A stretch of DNA of 39,970 nt, taken from the NCBI GenBank assembly GCA_949893755.1, contig CATLCV010000024.1, forward strand, positions 1 to 39,970, written 5' to 3'. The first letter of the stretch is position 1. Each line of letters begins with the position of its first letter. Both the position numbers and the translations under genes were made by a program. Of the stretch, positions 31,402 to 39,843 are shown one piece after another. The DNA comes from an uncultured Lachnospiraceae bacterium. Its GTDB lineage: Bacteria; Bacillota; Clostridia; Lachnospirales; Lachnospiraceae. A model generated the notes under the pieces. It had not been told where the DNA came from and did not search any database. It was given only the letters and a program-made list of their open reading frames with translations.

Positions 31402-32982
31402 TCATATCTCATAAAGCTGATACTGCTGCAGCTGCCTATATAACAGGAAAGAAAATACCAATAGTAAAATAGAAACTGCAGCCATGATCAAACTACTGAT
31501 ATTCTGGAAAGCGATGCAAACAAACAGGGGGATTAAGCTGCTTAACATGCCTGCTCCCATTGTTGCCAGAACAGAAATTGCCCCGCCCTTTATCGCATAA
31601 TATTCACTCGTCCAGTCATATTTTGGAAATTTCACATTCATATACATTCCTAAAATGGATATGAAACAGGCATAGACCGTTGGAACGATACATAACAAAA
31701 TCGCTTGTTTTAGTGAAATCCCCATTTTGAAGCCTGTCAAAGCAGCACTTATCAGTACAAAAGGACAGATTACCGTTAGATTGACCGCTATTTTGGAATT
31801 GAATATATCAATGGCTCTTACAGGCACAGAACACATGATCCAACGATTTTTCCCCTCTAAGGACAGGGACGCCGAAGCGGTAGAGGTCATAGTAACAAAT
31901 ACCGAAATTACCAACGGAAGCACCTGCCGCAGCATTTGACTGAGACCGGCTATGCCGCTTTGCCGTTCCAATGCTTCGGGACTGATAAACAGGAGCAGAA
32001 GGGCCGCAACAAGTAACAACACCATTCCAATCGTAGAATTCAGTGCGTAAATTGTGCAGGAAAAGTATCTGCTAAATTCTCGCTTATACATTGCCTTTAT
32101 CGGGGAAGAAACCTGTAAAATCTTTCCTTCAAATTTAGCGGCAGAATGATGAAATGCATCCGTATTCATCTTTTGGTAAAAATGAGCCACTATCCCTACG
32201 AAAATGACACTGATGAAAACGGACATCCCGGCAAAGGATAAAAAGTACAGCCAGCTTTGCTGCACAACTGCTTTTGAAATAAGCTCAGCCGGGGGATAGA
32301 GTTTTTCCGCCATGTTAGAAAATAAAATCCCAATATTCAAAATTTCATCACGATTCATATTCTGCGCTTTGGTTGAAGCTGCCACGATCAGCAATACAAT
32401 CAGCGTACTTAATATCAATGAAAGAATATTTTTGTGCTTTGAACGGGAAGAAATAGCAGAGATCAAAACACCAAGTCCCAAAGAAATCACCATAGGAATG
32501 ACAGGCAGAAATAAAAAGGAAAGAAGAAACATTATGTTTCCGGAAATCCCTGTTTCTGCAGATACCCCAAAAATTACAACAGCGGGAAGCACTGCGATCA
32601 TGCTGATTAAGAGATTCGTCAAATAAACGATTGTTAATCGGCTTAGAACCACTTCTGTATTTTTCACTGGAAGCGACATAACCATATCGTAATCACGCAG
32701 CCCAATAAGTACGCCGGAGCTTTTTAGGAAAGTAAATATCAATGTAATGAAGGAGCATATCAGTGCGGAAATTGTCGGCAGGATATTTACAGCTCCCATA
32801 CTTGCCAGCCCCCGGCTGATCATTGTACTGTAAGCGGTCATCAGTCCGATCATAAGGAGTGCAAGCAGGCCCAAAGCCATACTGCGCTGTTTTTCTTTTT
32901 TGTTACGGGAATGGAGTATACAGTTAATGCCAAATAAATTGTAAAGCTGCATTTTCAAAAGAAGCAAATATCTATTTTTCAT
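31402..32982 (-). CDS. Large ABC exporter permease
   Basis: Membrane protein of 526 residues with about twelve hydrophobic segments. The N-terminus is MKNRYLLLLKMQLYNLFGIN, and a cytoplasmic loop reads LIGLRDYDMVMSLPVKNTEVVLSRL, a pattern of large clostridial ABC-2 exporter permeases (putative ABC exporter type). Its start overlaps the 3' end of the ATPase gene by 11 bases, so they are co-translated. The G+C content is lower than in the surrounding operons. It forms a transporter with the next entry. The substrate is unknown; such systems often export peptides or drugs. Confidence 0.85.
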   Translation of the reverse strand: MKNRYLLLLKMQLYNLFGINCILHSRNKKEKQRSMALGLLALLMIGLMTAYSTMISRGLASMGAVNILPTISALICSFITLIFTFLKSSGVLIGLRDYDMVMSLPVKNTEVVLSRLTIVYLTNLLISMIAVLPAVVIFGVSAETGISGNIMFLLSFLFLPVIPMVISLGLGVLISAISSRSKHKNILSLILSTLIVLLIVAASTKAQNMNRDEILNIGILFSNMAEKLYPPAELISKAVVQQSWLYFLSFAGMSVFISVIFVGIVAHFYQKMNTDAFHHSAAKFEGKILQVSSPIKAMYKREFSRYFSCTIYALNSTIGMVLLLVAALLLLFISPEALERQSGIAGLSQMLRQVLPLVISVFVTMTSTASASLSLEGKNRWIMCSVPVRAIDIFNSKIAVNLTVICPFVLISAALTGFKMGISLKQAILLCIVPTVYACFISILGMYMNVKFPKYDWTSEYYAIKGGAISVLATMGAGMLSSLIPLFVCIAFQNISSLIMAAVSILLLVFSFLLYRQLQQYQLYEI

Positions 32983-33697
32983 TTTCTACAACCTCCATAA
33001 ATACATCTTCAAGGCTTCCGGAACCGCGCACCGTCTCCATGCTCCCGCTTATGATCAAATTTCCCTGTTTGATGATAGAAACTTTATCGCATAGCTTTTC
33101 CGCGACATCCAAAACATGAGTGGAAAAAAATATGGCACTTCCCAGATTGCATAACTCCCGCATGATTTGTTTCAGATAAAAAGCTGCTTCGGGGTCAAGC
33201 CCCACAAAAGGTTCGTCCAATACAAGCAGCTTCGGTTCATGTAAAAAAGCACCGATTAAAGCCAGCTTTTGCTTCATACCATGAGAATAAGAACTGACCA
33301 GATCTCCCAAACTGTCGGTGATACCGAAAAGCTGTGCATACTTTTTTATTCGTTCTTCCCGATGTTTCCGGTCAACGGAAAACATATCCGCCATATAATT
33401 CAGATATTGAATCCCTGTTATATAGTCGTATAAATCCGGGTTGTCGGGAATATAGGCTGTCAATAGCTTACATTTAACAGGTTCGGTTTTTGCAGAATGT
33501 CCGTCTATCAAAATTTCTCCCTCATTGAAACTCATGACACCGACAACAGCTCGGATCGTTGTCGTTTTTCCGGCTCCGTTATGTCCGATAAAGCCATGAA
33601 TTTCTCCGGGCATAACGGATAGGGAAAGGTGATCAACCGCTTTTTTTCCCTGCGAATATTCTTTTGTAAAATTTTTGATTTCCAATACTGCTTGCAT
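32972..33697 (-). CDS. ABC transporter ATP-binding protein
   Basis: ATPase of 241 residues. Walker A GHNGAGKTT spans residues 38-46 (Lys44), the Q-loop region is YIPDNPDLYDYITG, the signature is SYSHGMKQ (136-143), Walker B LLVLDEP (157-163) and the H-loop His194. The PDNP/DYITG pattern is typical of YxlF/EcsA-like exporters. CAGGAGG precedes the ATG. It pairs with the downstream permease. Transcription starts from a promoter at 33747-33775 that contains a palindrome also found, in weaker form, at the promoter of the regulator gene at 33812. Confidence 0.92.
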   Translation of the reverse strand: MQAVLEIKNFTKEYSQGKKAVDHLSLSVMPGEIHGFIGHNGAGKTTTIRAVVGVMSFNEGEILIDGHSAKTEPVKCKLLTAYIPDNPDLYDYITGIQYLNYMADMFSVDRKHREERIKKYAQLFGITDSLGDLVSSYSHGMKQKLALIGAFLHEPKLLVLDEPFVGLDPEAAFYLKQIMRELCNLGSAIFFSTHVLDVAEKLCDKVSIIKQGNLIISGSMETVRGSGSLEDVFMEVVENEK

Positions 33698-33745
33698 GTT
33701 TTTTCCTCCTGTTCTCTGTTGGTGAGATTTTAATATCGTAATAGT

Positions 33746-33775
33746 AATATTATCATAATGATAATATTAAGTCAA
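33746..33775 (-). promoter_or_regulatory. Promoter and palindromic operator of the ABC exporter operon
   Basis: On the minus strand, TTGACT (33775-33770), a 17-bp spacer and TAATAT (33752-33747). A palindrome with 11-base arms, AATATTATCAT (33746-33756) and ATGATAATATT (33758-33768), fills the spacer and the -10. A bound repressor would block polymerase. The regulator gene just upstream has the same arrangement. Confidence 0.75.
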
Positions 33776-33780
33776 TAGAA

Positions 33781-33806
33781 ACCGCTCCGATTTTAAAGGG
33801 AGCGGT
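33781..33806 (-). terminator. Hairpin after the regulator gene
   Basis: ACCGCTCC (33781-33788) pairs perfectly with GGAGCGGT (33799-33806). On the minus strand it follows the regulator stop by a few bases and is followed by TTTCTATT, so it may be a weak terminator before the ABC promoter. Confidence 0.55.
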
Positions 33807-33811
33807 AAGGT

Positions 33812-34345
33812 TTAATTTTCCGGCGGAGTAACGATTATCCCAAGCGTTCTTAATTTTCGCTCTGCTTTTGGCTCATTTTTTTCTACCATCTTAATTATAT
33901 TTGAAATATTCTTCATAAGCTCAATTAATTCTTCGTCAGATAAATAAAGATGTGAAAGGGAAAATCCTGACATATCTTTTTTGATATCGATATTTGGCGA
34001 CTTACAATACTCTCGAAACTGTTTCGCAAATCCAAGAAAATATTGCATGAACAATTGCATATAAAGGGGACCGGAGTTTTCCGCTAATATCGCTTCAAAC
34101 TCACTATTCAGGTTCAATGCAAGCGCATAGGTGCTTTCCACTGTACCTCGTACCTGTTTTTTTTCAACGACTTTTATGAGGCCGTCATTTAACATTTTTT
34201 TTAAATTACGGTATAAAGTCGCCTGTGGGATGTCGCTAAGAACATCAGATAAATGTTTTGCGGTTGCACGTTCTTGTGAATAGATTTCAAGCAGCAATTT
34301 ACATTTTACCGGATTTGTAATGCACTCCATAATTTTATCGGTCAT
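33812..34345 (-). CDS. Winged-helix transcriptional regulator (HTH_20/ArsR-like)
   Basis: Regulator of 177 residues. The DNA-binding part (about 12-77) is ITNPVKCKLLLEIYSQERATAKHLSDVL, then IPQATLYRNLKKMLNDGLIKVV and a wing with STYAL. This is the ArsR/PadR-like pattern of the HTH_20 group, often paired with ABC exporters. The C-terminal half (MQLFMQYFLGFAKQFREY and following helices) is probably a sensor or dimer domain. The ATG at 34345 follows AGGAGG; a GTG at 34384 is in frame but lies in the promoter. Both its own promoter and that of the ABC operon contain the same operator core, so it likely represses both. Confidence 0.85.
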   Translation of the reverse strand: MTDKIMECITNPVKCKLLLEIYSQERATAKHLSDVLSDIPQATLYRNLKKMLNDGLIKVVEKKQVRGTVESTYALALNLNSEFEAILAENSGPLYMQLFMQYFLGFAKQFREYCKSPNIDIKKDMSGFSLSHLYLSDEELIELMKNISNIIKMVEKNEPKAERKLRTLGIIVTPPEN

Positions 34346-34373
34346 GTTTTGTCCTCCTGTTTGCCTATATGAA

Positions 34374-34403
34374 AATATTATCACTTTGATAGTGAAAAAT
34401 CAA
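34374..34403 (-). promoter_or_regulatory. Promoter and operator of the regulator gene
   Basis: On the minus strand, TTGATT (34403-34398), a 17-bp spacer and TAATAT (34380-34375). The half-site AATATTATCA (34374-34383) is identical to that of the ABC promoter, with a partial opposite half TGATA at 34387-34391. It supports autoregulation with a weaker second arm. Confidence 0.65.
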
Positions 34404-34450
34404 CCAACGGATTCCTGCGTTTACTTTTAAAGCAGATGCTGTATTTACCG

Positions 34451-35428
34451 TCAAAAGGAAATATCAGGCACACCTAATTCCATCTGCCTCCGAAGCCTTG
34501 CCCTCAGGCTGCGGAGAAACCGCTCATTTCCGATCACGGTCAGCATGGGGCCGAAGGACAGGACCTCGATCAGCAGTTCTGTCTCCATATTCTGATGATA
34601 ATAGATGAGGCATTCATAGATGTTCTCATCTATTTTTGCGGTATTTTTTTCATAATTGGCAAAGTGCAGCATAGCCCGCTCCAGAGCGTTGCGCCTGTTG
34701 ACGATGTGCAGTGTGACAGGCTCTTTATAGTAGGAATTCCGGATCAGCGCATTCAGGTCCACGGGGGAGGAAAGTGCTTTGCCTGCAGGCCTGACAGACT
34801 GAATCCGAGAAAGGTTCAGAAGCTCCGGCTTCATTTGGCCTCTTTTTGCCGGCTTAAGAGCCAGAAGGCGGAGCTTGTCATTTTTTACGGAGTATTCCAG
34901 CCGGGCGGGAATATATGGATGGTGAAGGCGTTTTCCATTTGGAGAAATGTAATCGATATCCACATACTGTCGGTTTTTTTGTGCCTGGAGCAGTGTACGG
35001 AAGCAATGGCGGTAGCTTTCATCCTGCCAGGGATCGCCGTCTGAAAAACGATCGTAGTAGTAAAACTGTTCCGGCCTCCAGAGCGGAGGAACTTCGGAGA
35101 GCATACGCCGCAGGGCTTCCAGCTGTGCCGGCTCCAGAAATAATCCGATGCGGGGATCGGATAATAACGCATTTAAGTAGGATTTTTCCAGGGCGGAAAG
35201 AGGCGTCAGAAAGGAAGGGCTGAGCTTGGAAAGATAGAGCCCGCCGTCCTTTTCGAATAAATTCCAGGCTCCGCTTTCGATTTTGGGAATGATGGAAAGA
35301 AGGCTCTCTTCAAAGCCTTCCCGGCAGATGCGGCTGCGGATGTCCTGGATCGTAAGGGCGCCCTGGGAAGACAGCAGATGCCGCAGGACCTGGTAATAAC
35401 AGCTGTAGATTTCTGAAAATAATTCCAT
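34451..35428 (-). CDS. WYL-domain regulator
   Basis: Protein of 325 residues. The N-terminal part (about 1-90, VLRHLLSSQGALTIQDIRSRI) looks like a divergent winged helix. The middle contains the WYL segment: YVDIDYISPNGKRLHHPYIPARLEYSVKNDKLRLLAL, followed by LLNLSRIQSVRP. WYL domains are thought to bind nucleic acid or nucleotide ligands and act as switches in defence and RNA-repair loci. A further C-terminal domain ends RLRRQMELGVPDISF. AGGAGG precedes the ATG. It follows the other WYL gene by 134 bases, with a GATGCC/GGCATC hairpin in between (about 35475-35491). Confidence 0.85.
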   Translation of the reverse strand: MELFSEIYSCYYQVLRHLLSSQGALTIQDIRSRICREGFEESLLSIIPKIESGAWNLFEKDGGLYLSKLSPSFLTPLSALEKSYLNALLSDPRIGLFLEPAQLEALRRMLSEVPPLWRPEQFYYYDRFSDGDPWQDESYRHCFRTLLQAQKNRQYVDIDYISPNGKRLHHPYIPARLEYSVKNDKLRLLALKPAKRGQMKPELLNLSRIQSVRPAGKALSSPVDLNALIRNSYYKEPVTLHIVNRRNALERAMLHFANYEKNTAKIDENIYECLIYYHQNMETELLIEVLSFGPMLTVIGNERFLRSLRARLRRQMELGVPDISF

Positions 35429-35562
35429 TTGACCGGTCCTCCTGTTTCTGAAAATCCGTTTCTATCTGTACACTCGATGCCGGTAGCATCGTTGACTGAC
35501 TCCAACACAGTAATGGCATGGACAGCGAGTGATTACTACTCAATTATTAATGCAATGCTGTA

Positions 35563-36810
35563 CTAGGATTCCTTACATTCTATGTCATACATGCGGTACA
35601 AGGTCTGCAGATCGCGGTAAAAGCGTTGCTCGACTAATTTGGCGCTGCATTCCAGGGACAGGATCCTGCCGGTAAAGGTGCGGATCCAGGGCAGCATTTC
35701 GTTGCAGTCAAAGGATTGGATCTCATACCGATAGACGTGCTCTGCGATCTTTGTGATCTTGCCGCCCCGACCTTCCCGTTTCAAGCGGTCAACGATATAG
35801 CTTTCTCCAGGTTCGATCACCTGCAGAGTCATGGTCAAGGTATCCAGCCGGTGCCCTTCTCCGCCCTGGAAGGATACGCCCCAGAGATTTTTGCGGTTCT
35901 GGTCCAGCTGATCCAGCAGCACGCTGTAGTCCTCGGCTGATTCCAGCAGTGTGACGCGCTTGACGGCATCCAGGCGGAAACAGGAGAAGCGCCTGCGCCT
36001 GCGGAGATATCCGCACAGGAAACGCCGGCCGGTCCGGGTGCTGATAAAGATCTGCAGGGGGACGCATTCCGCGGTGCTTACGGTTCCGCGGCGGGAGCTT
36101 CTCAGATCCATGCGTACCGATTTCTGCTGATCCATGGCATTCAAAAGCTCCAGGAGGATTTCCTCTTCCAGAGTATGTACAAAAAAGCTGTGCTTCACGC
36201 GGAAGGTCTGATTCTCATGGTCAAACTGCTCTGCCAGTTCATTTCCGATGATCCCGAAGTGGCCGGCCATCTGAAAAAAGGAACAGGCGTCCAGAACATT
36301 TCCATTGGCGCGAAGCCAAAGGGCAAGGGAATTGTCCAGGGAAAAAAGGACGGTCCTGCCGGATTTTGTTTTCTGGAGCAGTCCTTCCTTTTCGTAGGTG
36401 TTGCATTTCCGGCGGACAGTCTGGATGTCGAAGAGGGCTTCGTAGTCTGCAAGCAGGCTGTCGGTGATCTCCTCGGCGGTGCGCGCCCGGCCGTCCTGCA
36501 GCAGGTCCAGTATCAGGAAGTGCAGGACGATATCGTTGTCAGTGAAGCTCTTGGTCTTCCAGACGCGGAAGAGCGGGTTGGTATCCAGGAGGCTGCTGTC
36601 GATGGCAAGGGAAATGTTGGAGCCGCCGGGGACGTGGTCCTTGCGCACGTAAGGGGCGAGCCAGCTTTCCAGGCGTCTCCTCTCGTTGTCGTAGGTCCGG
36701 GGGCTTTTTTCCTTGAAATCATTTCTCGTCTTGAAGCCGTAGACGAAGAAGTCACGGACATAATCTCTGGTTTTTGGGAAGCTTTTGATCAGCTCGTGGA
36801 AGTCAGACAT
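35563..36810 (-). CDS. WYL-domain regulator, larger paralogue
   Basis: Protein of 415 residues. The N-terminal region (about 1-70, KTRDYVRDFFVYGF, SPRTYDNERRRLESWL) is followed by a winged helix (about 100-160, ARTAEEITDSLLADYEALFDIQTVRRKCNTYEKEGLLQ). A WYL-like domain follows with VPLQIFISTRTGRRFLCGYLRRRRRFSCFRLDAVKRV, and then a C-terminal extension. AAAGGAG lies 11 bases before the ATG at 36810; the GTG at 36822 would overlap the binding site and the stop of the upstream gene. The close packing with the P-loop gene suggests an operon with DUF4869 and both WYL genes. Confidence 0.83.
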   Translation of the reverse strand: MSDFHELIKSFPKTRDYVRDFFVYGFKTRNDFKEKSPRTYDNERRRLESWLAPYVRKDHVPGGSNISLAIDSSLLDTNPLFRVWKTKSFTDNDIVLHFLILDLLQDGRARTAEEITDSLLADYEALFDIQTVRRKCNTYEKEGLLQKTKSGRTVLFSLDNSLALWLRANGNVLDACSFFQMAGHFGIIGNELAEQFDHENQTFRVKHSFFVHTLEEEILLELLNAMDQQKSVRMDLRSSRRGTVSTAECVPLQIFISTRTGRRFLCGYLRRRRRFSCFRLDAVKRVTLLESAEDYSVLLDQLDQNRKNLWGVSFQGGEGHRLDTLTMTLQVIEPGESYIVDRLKREGRGGKITKIAEHVYRYEIQSFDCNEMLPWIRTFTGRILSLECSAKLVEQRFYRDLQTLYRMYDIECKES

Positions 36811-36818
36811 GGTGTGCG

Positions 36819-37808
36819 TCACTCCTTTCTGAAATTTCTGACAGCTTCTGGAAATGTTTCTGCTATTTTTTGTATACTTTTATCCTGTAGATAAAAGGGA
36901 TTTAATACCTTTTTGGAATAGCTGTATGTCTGACCATTTGTCATAGAAATCAGCAAATGCGAGAAATACTTCTCCCAGCTTTCATATTTTTTTGCCTCAA
37001 CGTAATCAGATGTTGAAGCTAAAATATCAGATAACTCTTTTGACGGAATCAATCCTGATTTTAAAATTAAATATTCAAATGATTCTGGCATCCAGACCGA
37101 AATTCTCTGGCCGATCCTTGTAGCAGAATATTCCAGACAGCTTTCAACCATTGCACCGAATGCCGCACCATCCGCAATAGCCAGTATATCTCCAGTTTCC
37201 AATTTTTGAATCCGGTCTAAAACTTTACTGTTTCCATCGGCGCTTTTCACTGTTCTGCCATGAAACAATTTGGAAAAGAACTGGAATCCGGAATTGCTGT
37301 CCTCTGTTACAATGGTATCCATTTTATTATTCTCAATGACAGGATAATTGCTGTATATTTCCTTTAGCTGATGGTAAGATTCTTTTATATTCGTTCGTTT
37401 TCCATCTGTTATGATTTCATATATTTCATGGATACTATATGGAAGCATTTTTAATGGGGAACGATTGACCAGTACGAAATAATTTCCCGAGGTTTTTACA
37501 AATTCCGCAAATTCTTTCGAAAATACAAACGGATTGTTTTCTTCGATAAATATAATGGTACCCCGCAGCGGATATAAAGCATCTTCCCAGGTACGCCCGA
37601 CTTCCTGCCGAAGATAGACATAATAATCGGTATCTGTGGTTACAGAATATCCGGACTCCCTTCCGACCCTCAGATATTCATACATCATATGAAGCAGTGT
37701 TGTTTTTCCGGTGGCACTGTCTCCTTTGATGATTGTGATATTTCGTTTTATGGAAAATTCAAACAGCAATTTTTTGCTTTTTACCCTGAAATGATAACTA
37801 CCCTTCAT
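36819..37808 (-). CDS. P-loop ATP-binding protein of the DUF4869 operon
   Basis: Protein of 329 residues with an N-terminal P-loop, GDSATGKTT (29-37, Lys35), at the end of FSIKRNITIIK, and a Walker B-like strand GTIIFIEEN. The remainder shows no family I recognise; it includes a region IADGAAFGAMVE and a segment YLQDKSIQKIAETFPEAVRN at the end. There is no helicase or protease signature. The ATG at 37808 overlaps the end of the DUF4869 gene by 11 bases, so the two are translationally coupled and their products probably interact. The arrangement small-protein-plus-ATPase recalls effector/sensor pairs in defence loci, but function is unknown. Confidence 0.8.
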   Translation of the reverse strand: MKGSYHFRVKSKKLLFEFSIKRNITIIKGDSATGKTTLLHMMYEYLRVGRESGYSVTTDTDYYVYLRQEVGRTWEDALYPLRGTIIFIEENNPFVFSKEFAEFVKTSGNYFVLVNRSPLKMLPYSIHEIYEIITDGKRTNIKESYHQLKEIYSNYPVIENNKMDTIVTEDSNSGFQFFSKLFHGRTVKSADGNSKVLDRIQKLETGDILAIADGAAFGAMVESCLEYSATRIGQRISVWMPESFEYLILKSGLIPSKELSDILASTSDYVEAKKYESWEKYFSHLLISMTNGQTYSYSKKVLNPFYLQDKSIQKIAETFPEAVRNFRKE

Positions 37809-38250
37809 CCTGCATGGCCTCCGCTTCCAATAATCCATCCACATATTCTGTCGGATTGTGGACGAGTTTTCCGGTATTCATGATCTGGATCTCAAATGTG
37901 CCCTCAAAACGGATGATATGCTGCAGATATACGGTCAGGTCTTTGGATTCTGCGATTCTTAAGACCCACTTTGCACAGTTGTTTCCGCAGTTGGACAAAT
38001 TATATATAAAAGAATCATCCTTCAGCATCAGAATCAGAACCTTTATACCGCCGGACAGATCCTTTGGCGTGATCGCGCCTAAAACAGGGCTCTCGATGAT
38101 GTGGGCACTGAGGACAGCGGAGTGGTCAACGTCCTGGATCATCTCTTTGACAAAGGGATCTTCGATCCATTCATCTTCATATACGTTATCAAAATAGGAG
38201 GGGGCATCGTTCAAATATTCTGTCCCGCCATAATACCATATTTTCAGCAT
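37798..38250 (-). CDS. DUF4869-type protein
   Basis: Protein of 150 residues starting MLKIWYYGGTEYLNDAPSYFDN, a pattern I associate with DUF4869 proteins of gut Firmicutes. It continues with VLGAITPKDLSGGIKVLILML, then a cysteine-containing NLSNCGNNCAKWVLRIAE segment and ends LLEAEAMQDEG. The ATG at 38250 follows AGGAAGGCAGG. The frame stays open upstream to 38418, but that part is a GC-rich hairpin leader. It is the first gene of a minus-strand operon (DUF4869, P-loop ATPase, two WYL genes) divergent from rtcB. No catalytic motif is evident. Its family name is from recognition of the N-terminus only. Confidence 0.75.
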   Translation of the reverse strand: MLKIWYYGGTEYLNDAPSYFDNVYEDEWIEDPFVKEMIQDVDHSAVLSAHIIESPVLGAITPKDLSGGIKVLILMLKDDSFIYNLSNCGNNCAKWVLRIAESKDLTVYLQHIIRFEGTFEIQIMNTGKLVHNPTEYVDGLLEAEAMQDEG

Positions 38251-38277
38251 ATTGCATTTCCTGCCTTCCTGAGTATC

Positions 38278-38325
38278 GCGCCAGCCGCAGCCCGAAGCGG
38301 CATACTTCCTTATGCGGCTGCGCGC
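38278..38325 (-). other. GC-rich hairpin in the DUF4869 leader
   Basis: GCGC plus CAGCCGCA (38278-38289) pairs with TGCGGCTG plus GCGC (38313-38325), giving a 12-bp stem with one bulged base. It ends about 28 bases before the DUF4869 start, close to its ribosome binding site. It could control translation or be a protein-binding site. Confidence 0.5.
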
Positions 38326-38451
38326 ATCATGTTTGCTTCGCGGCAGATTTATCTGGCGCGCAGTATAACAATTAGCAATAGTTAGTATATCAGATTTTAT
38401 ATGCCTCCTCTCGACCATTCATTATCGTAACTGGGCGGGGGCATGTAATAT

Positions 38452-38481
38452 AGTATACTTTATGTACTCCGGAAAAATCAA
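38452..38481 (-). promoter_or_regulatory. Candidate promoter of the DUF4869-ATPase-WYL operon
   Basis: On the minus strand, TTGATT (38481-38476), an 18-bp spacer and TATACT (38457-38452), the latter within the palindrome AGTATACT. Other TATACT boxes lie closer to the gene, so the start point is uncertain. The rtcB side of this 360-bp intergenic region has a TATAAT at 38537-38542 without a proper -35, and two similar runs TTTTTGAAA (38506-38514) and TTTTGGAAA (38520-38528). Confidence 0.45.
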
Positions 38482-38610
38482 GCAGGTCACAGGAAGTTCG
38501 CAACTTTTTTGAAATGATGTTTTGGAAACTTTTTCTTATAATAGAAATTGCAAAATATCAGGTGCTTTTATCACGGAATATGCAGAAATGAAACGAAGGG
38601 AGAGAATGTG

Positions 38611-39843
38611 ATGTTTGTGATCTGTAACGATAAGACCAGAGTTCCGGTCAAGGTCTGGCTGGAGAAGGAAGGACAGCTTGAGAGTAATTGTCTGGAACAG
38701 GCATATCATCTGTCACAGCTTCCGTTTTTACATAAATGGGTCTGCCTGATGCCGGATACCCATGCCGGAAAGGGAATGCCCATCGGAGGGGTGATCGCGG
38801 CGAAGGATGTGATCATTCCGAATGCGGTGGGAGTGGATATCGGATGCGGCATGGATTTTATCCCTACCAATATCCGTGTGGAGGAGATCCGGGAGGTCCA
38901 GACCGGGAACGGCACGATGATCCAGGCGATGATCGGAAATATCATGCGGGAGATCCCGTTAAATATGGAGCGGTATCGGGAGCCGCAGGAGTCCCGGGTG
39001 CTGGACCTGGCAAAGCAGGAACTGGAGAAGTACGAGGCGGATGCAGAGCTCCTGCCTCTGATCGAGGATGGATATTATCAGGTGGGAAGTTTAGGGGGCG
39101 GCAACCATTTTATTGAACTGCAGGAGGACCAGGAAGGGTATCTGTGCATTATGATCCATTCCGGGAGCCGCCATCTGGGAAAGTCAGTGTGTGATCATTT
39201 TCATAAGAAGGCAAGGGAACTGAACCGGAGGTGGTACAGCGAGGTGAAGGAGGAATATCATCTGGCATTTCTGCCTGTACAGACCGAAGAAGGGCAGCAG
39301 TATATCCGCTGGATGAATCTGTCCATGGACTATGCTTTTGAGAACCGGGCACGTATGCTGGAAAAGACCTGCAGGATCGTATCGGAACTGATCGAAAAGC
39401 ATACGGGGCTTACCGTAGAATTTGGGGAGGAGATCAACTGCCATCACAATTACGCGGCGCTGGAGCATCATTATCATGCAAATGTGTGGGTGCACCGGAA
39501 AGGCGCGACCAGAGTACGCAAGGGGGAAATGGCTGTGATACCGGGAGCGATGGGCTCTTACAGCTATGTAGTGGAAGGTAAAGGGAATCCGGAAACCTTC
39601 TGCAGCTCTTCCCACGGCGCGGGCAGGAATTATTCCCGGTCCGGGGCAGTGAGGGAATTTTCTGTAGAAAAGGTGATGGTGGATCTGAAAGAACAGGGTG
39701 TTGTGCTTGGAAAACGGAAGAAAAACGATGTCGCGGAGGAGTGCAGATTTGCCTATAAGGACATCGACCAGGTGATGGCGCAGCAGATGGATATGGTGAC
39801 GCCGGTGAGAAAATTGAAGACGGTGGGCGTCGTAAAGGGATAG
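38611..39843 (+). CDS. rtcB: RtcB-family RNA ligase
   Basis: GTP-dependent ligase that joins 2',3'-cyclic phosphate or 3'-phosphate ends to 5'-OH ends of RNA. It has 410 residues, the size of the shorter bacterial RtcB group. Metal and catalytic motifs are present: MPDTHAGKG (Asp49, His51), GVDIGCGM (Cys79), GNHFIEL, HHNYA, and HRKGAT with the histidine (about 295) expected to be guanylylated; PGAMG and SSSHGAGR follow, and the normal C-terminal ending is VVKG. The ATG at 38611 follows GAAGGGAGAG; an upstream in-frame ATG at 38548 lacks support. It is divergent from two WYL regulators and a P-loop protein, a setting that suits RNA damage repair. A group II intron starts directly after the stop codon. 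Confidence 0.93.
   Translation: MFVICNDKTRVPVKVWLEKEGQLESNCLEQAYHLSQLPFLHKWVCLMPDTHAGKGMPIGGVIAAKDVIIPNAVGVDIGCGMDFIPTNIRVEEIREVQTGNGTMIQAMIGNIMREIPLNMERYREPQESRVLDLAKQELEKYEADAELLPLIEDGYYQVGSLGGGNHFIELQEDQEGYLCIMIHSGSRHLGKSVCDHFHKKARELNRRWYSEVKEEYHLAFLPVQTEEGQQYIRWMNLSMDYAFENRARMLEKTCRIVSELIEKHTGLTVEFGEEINCHHNYAALEHHYHANVWVHRKGATRVRKGEMAVIPGAMGSYSYVVEGKGNPETFCSSSHGAGRNYSRSGAVREFSVEKVMVDLKEQGVVLGKRKKNDVAEECRFAYKDIDQVMAQQMDMVTPVRKLKTVGVVKG

Noticed and set aside
38519-38542. Sigma54 promoter for rtcB (TTGGAAAC...CTTAT), as in E. coli rtcBA
   Set aside because: The -12 GC is missing and no RtcR-type activator is encoded nearby.
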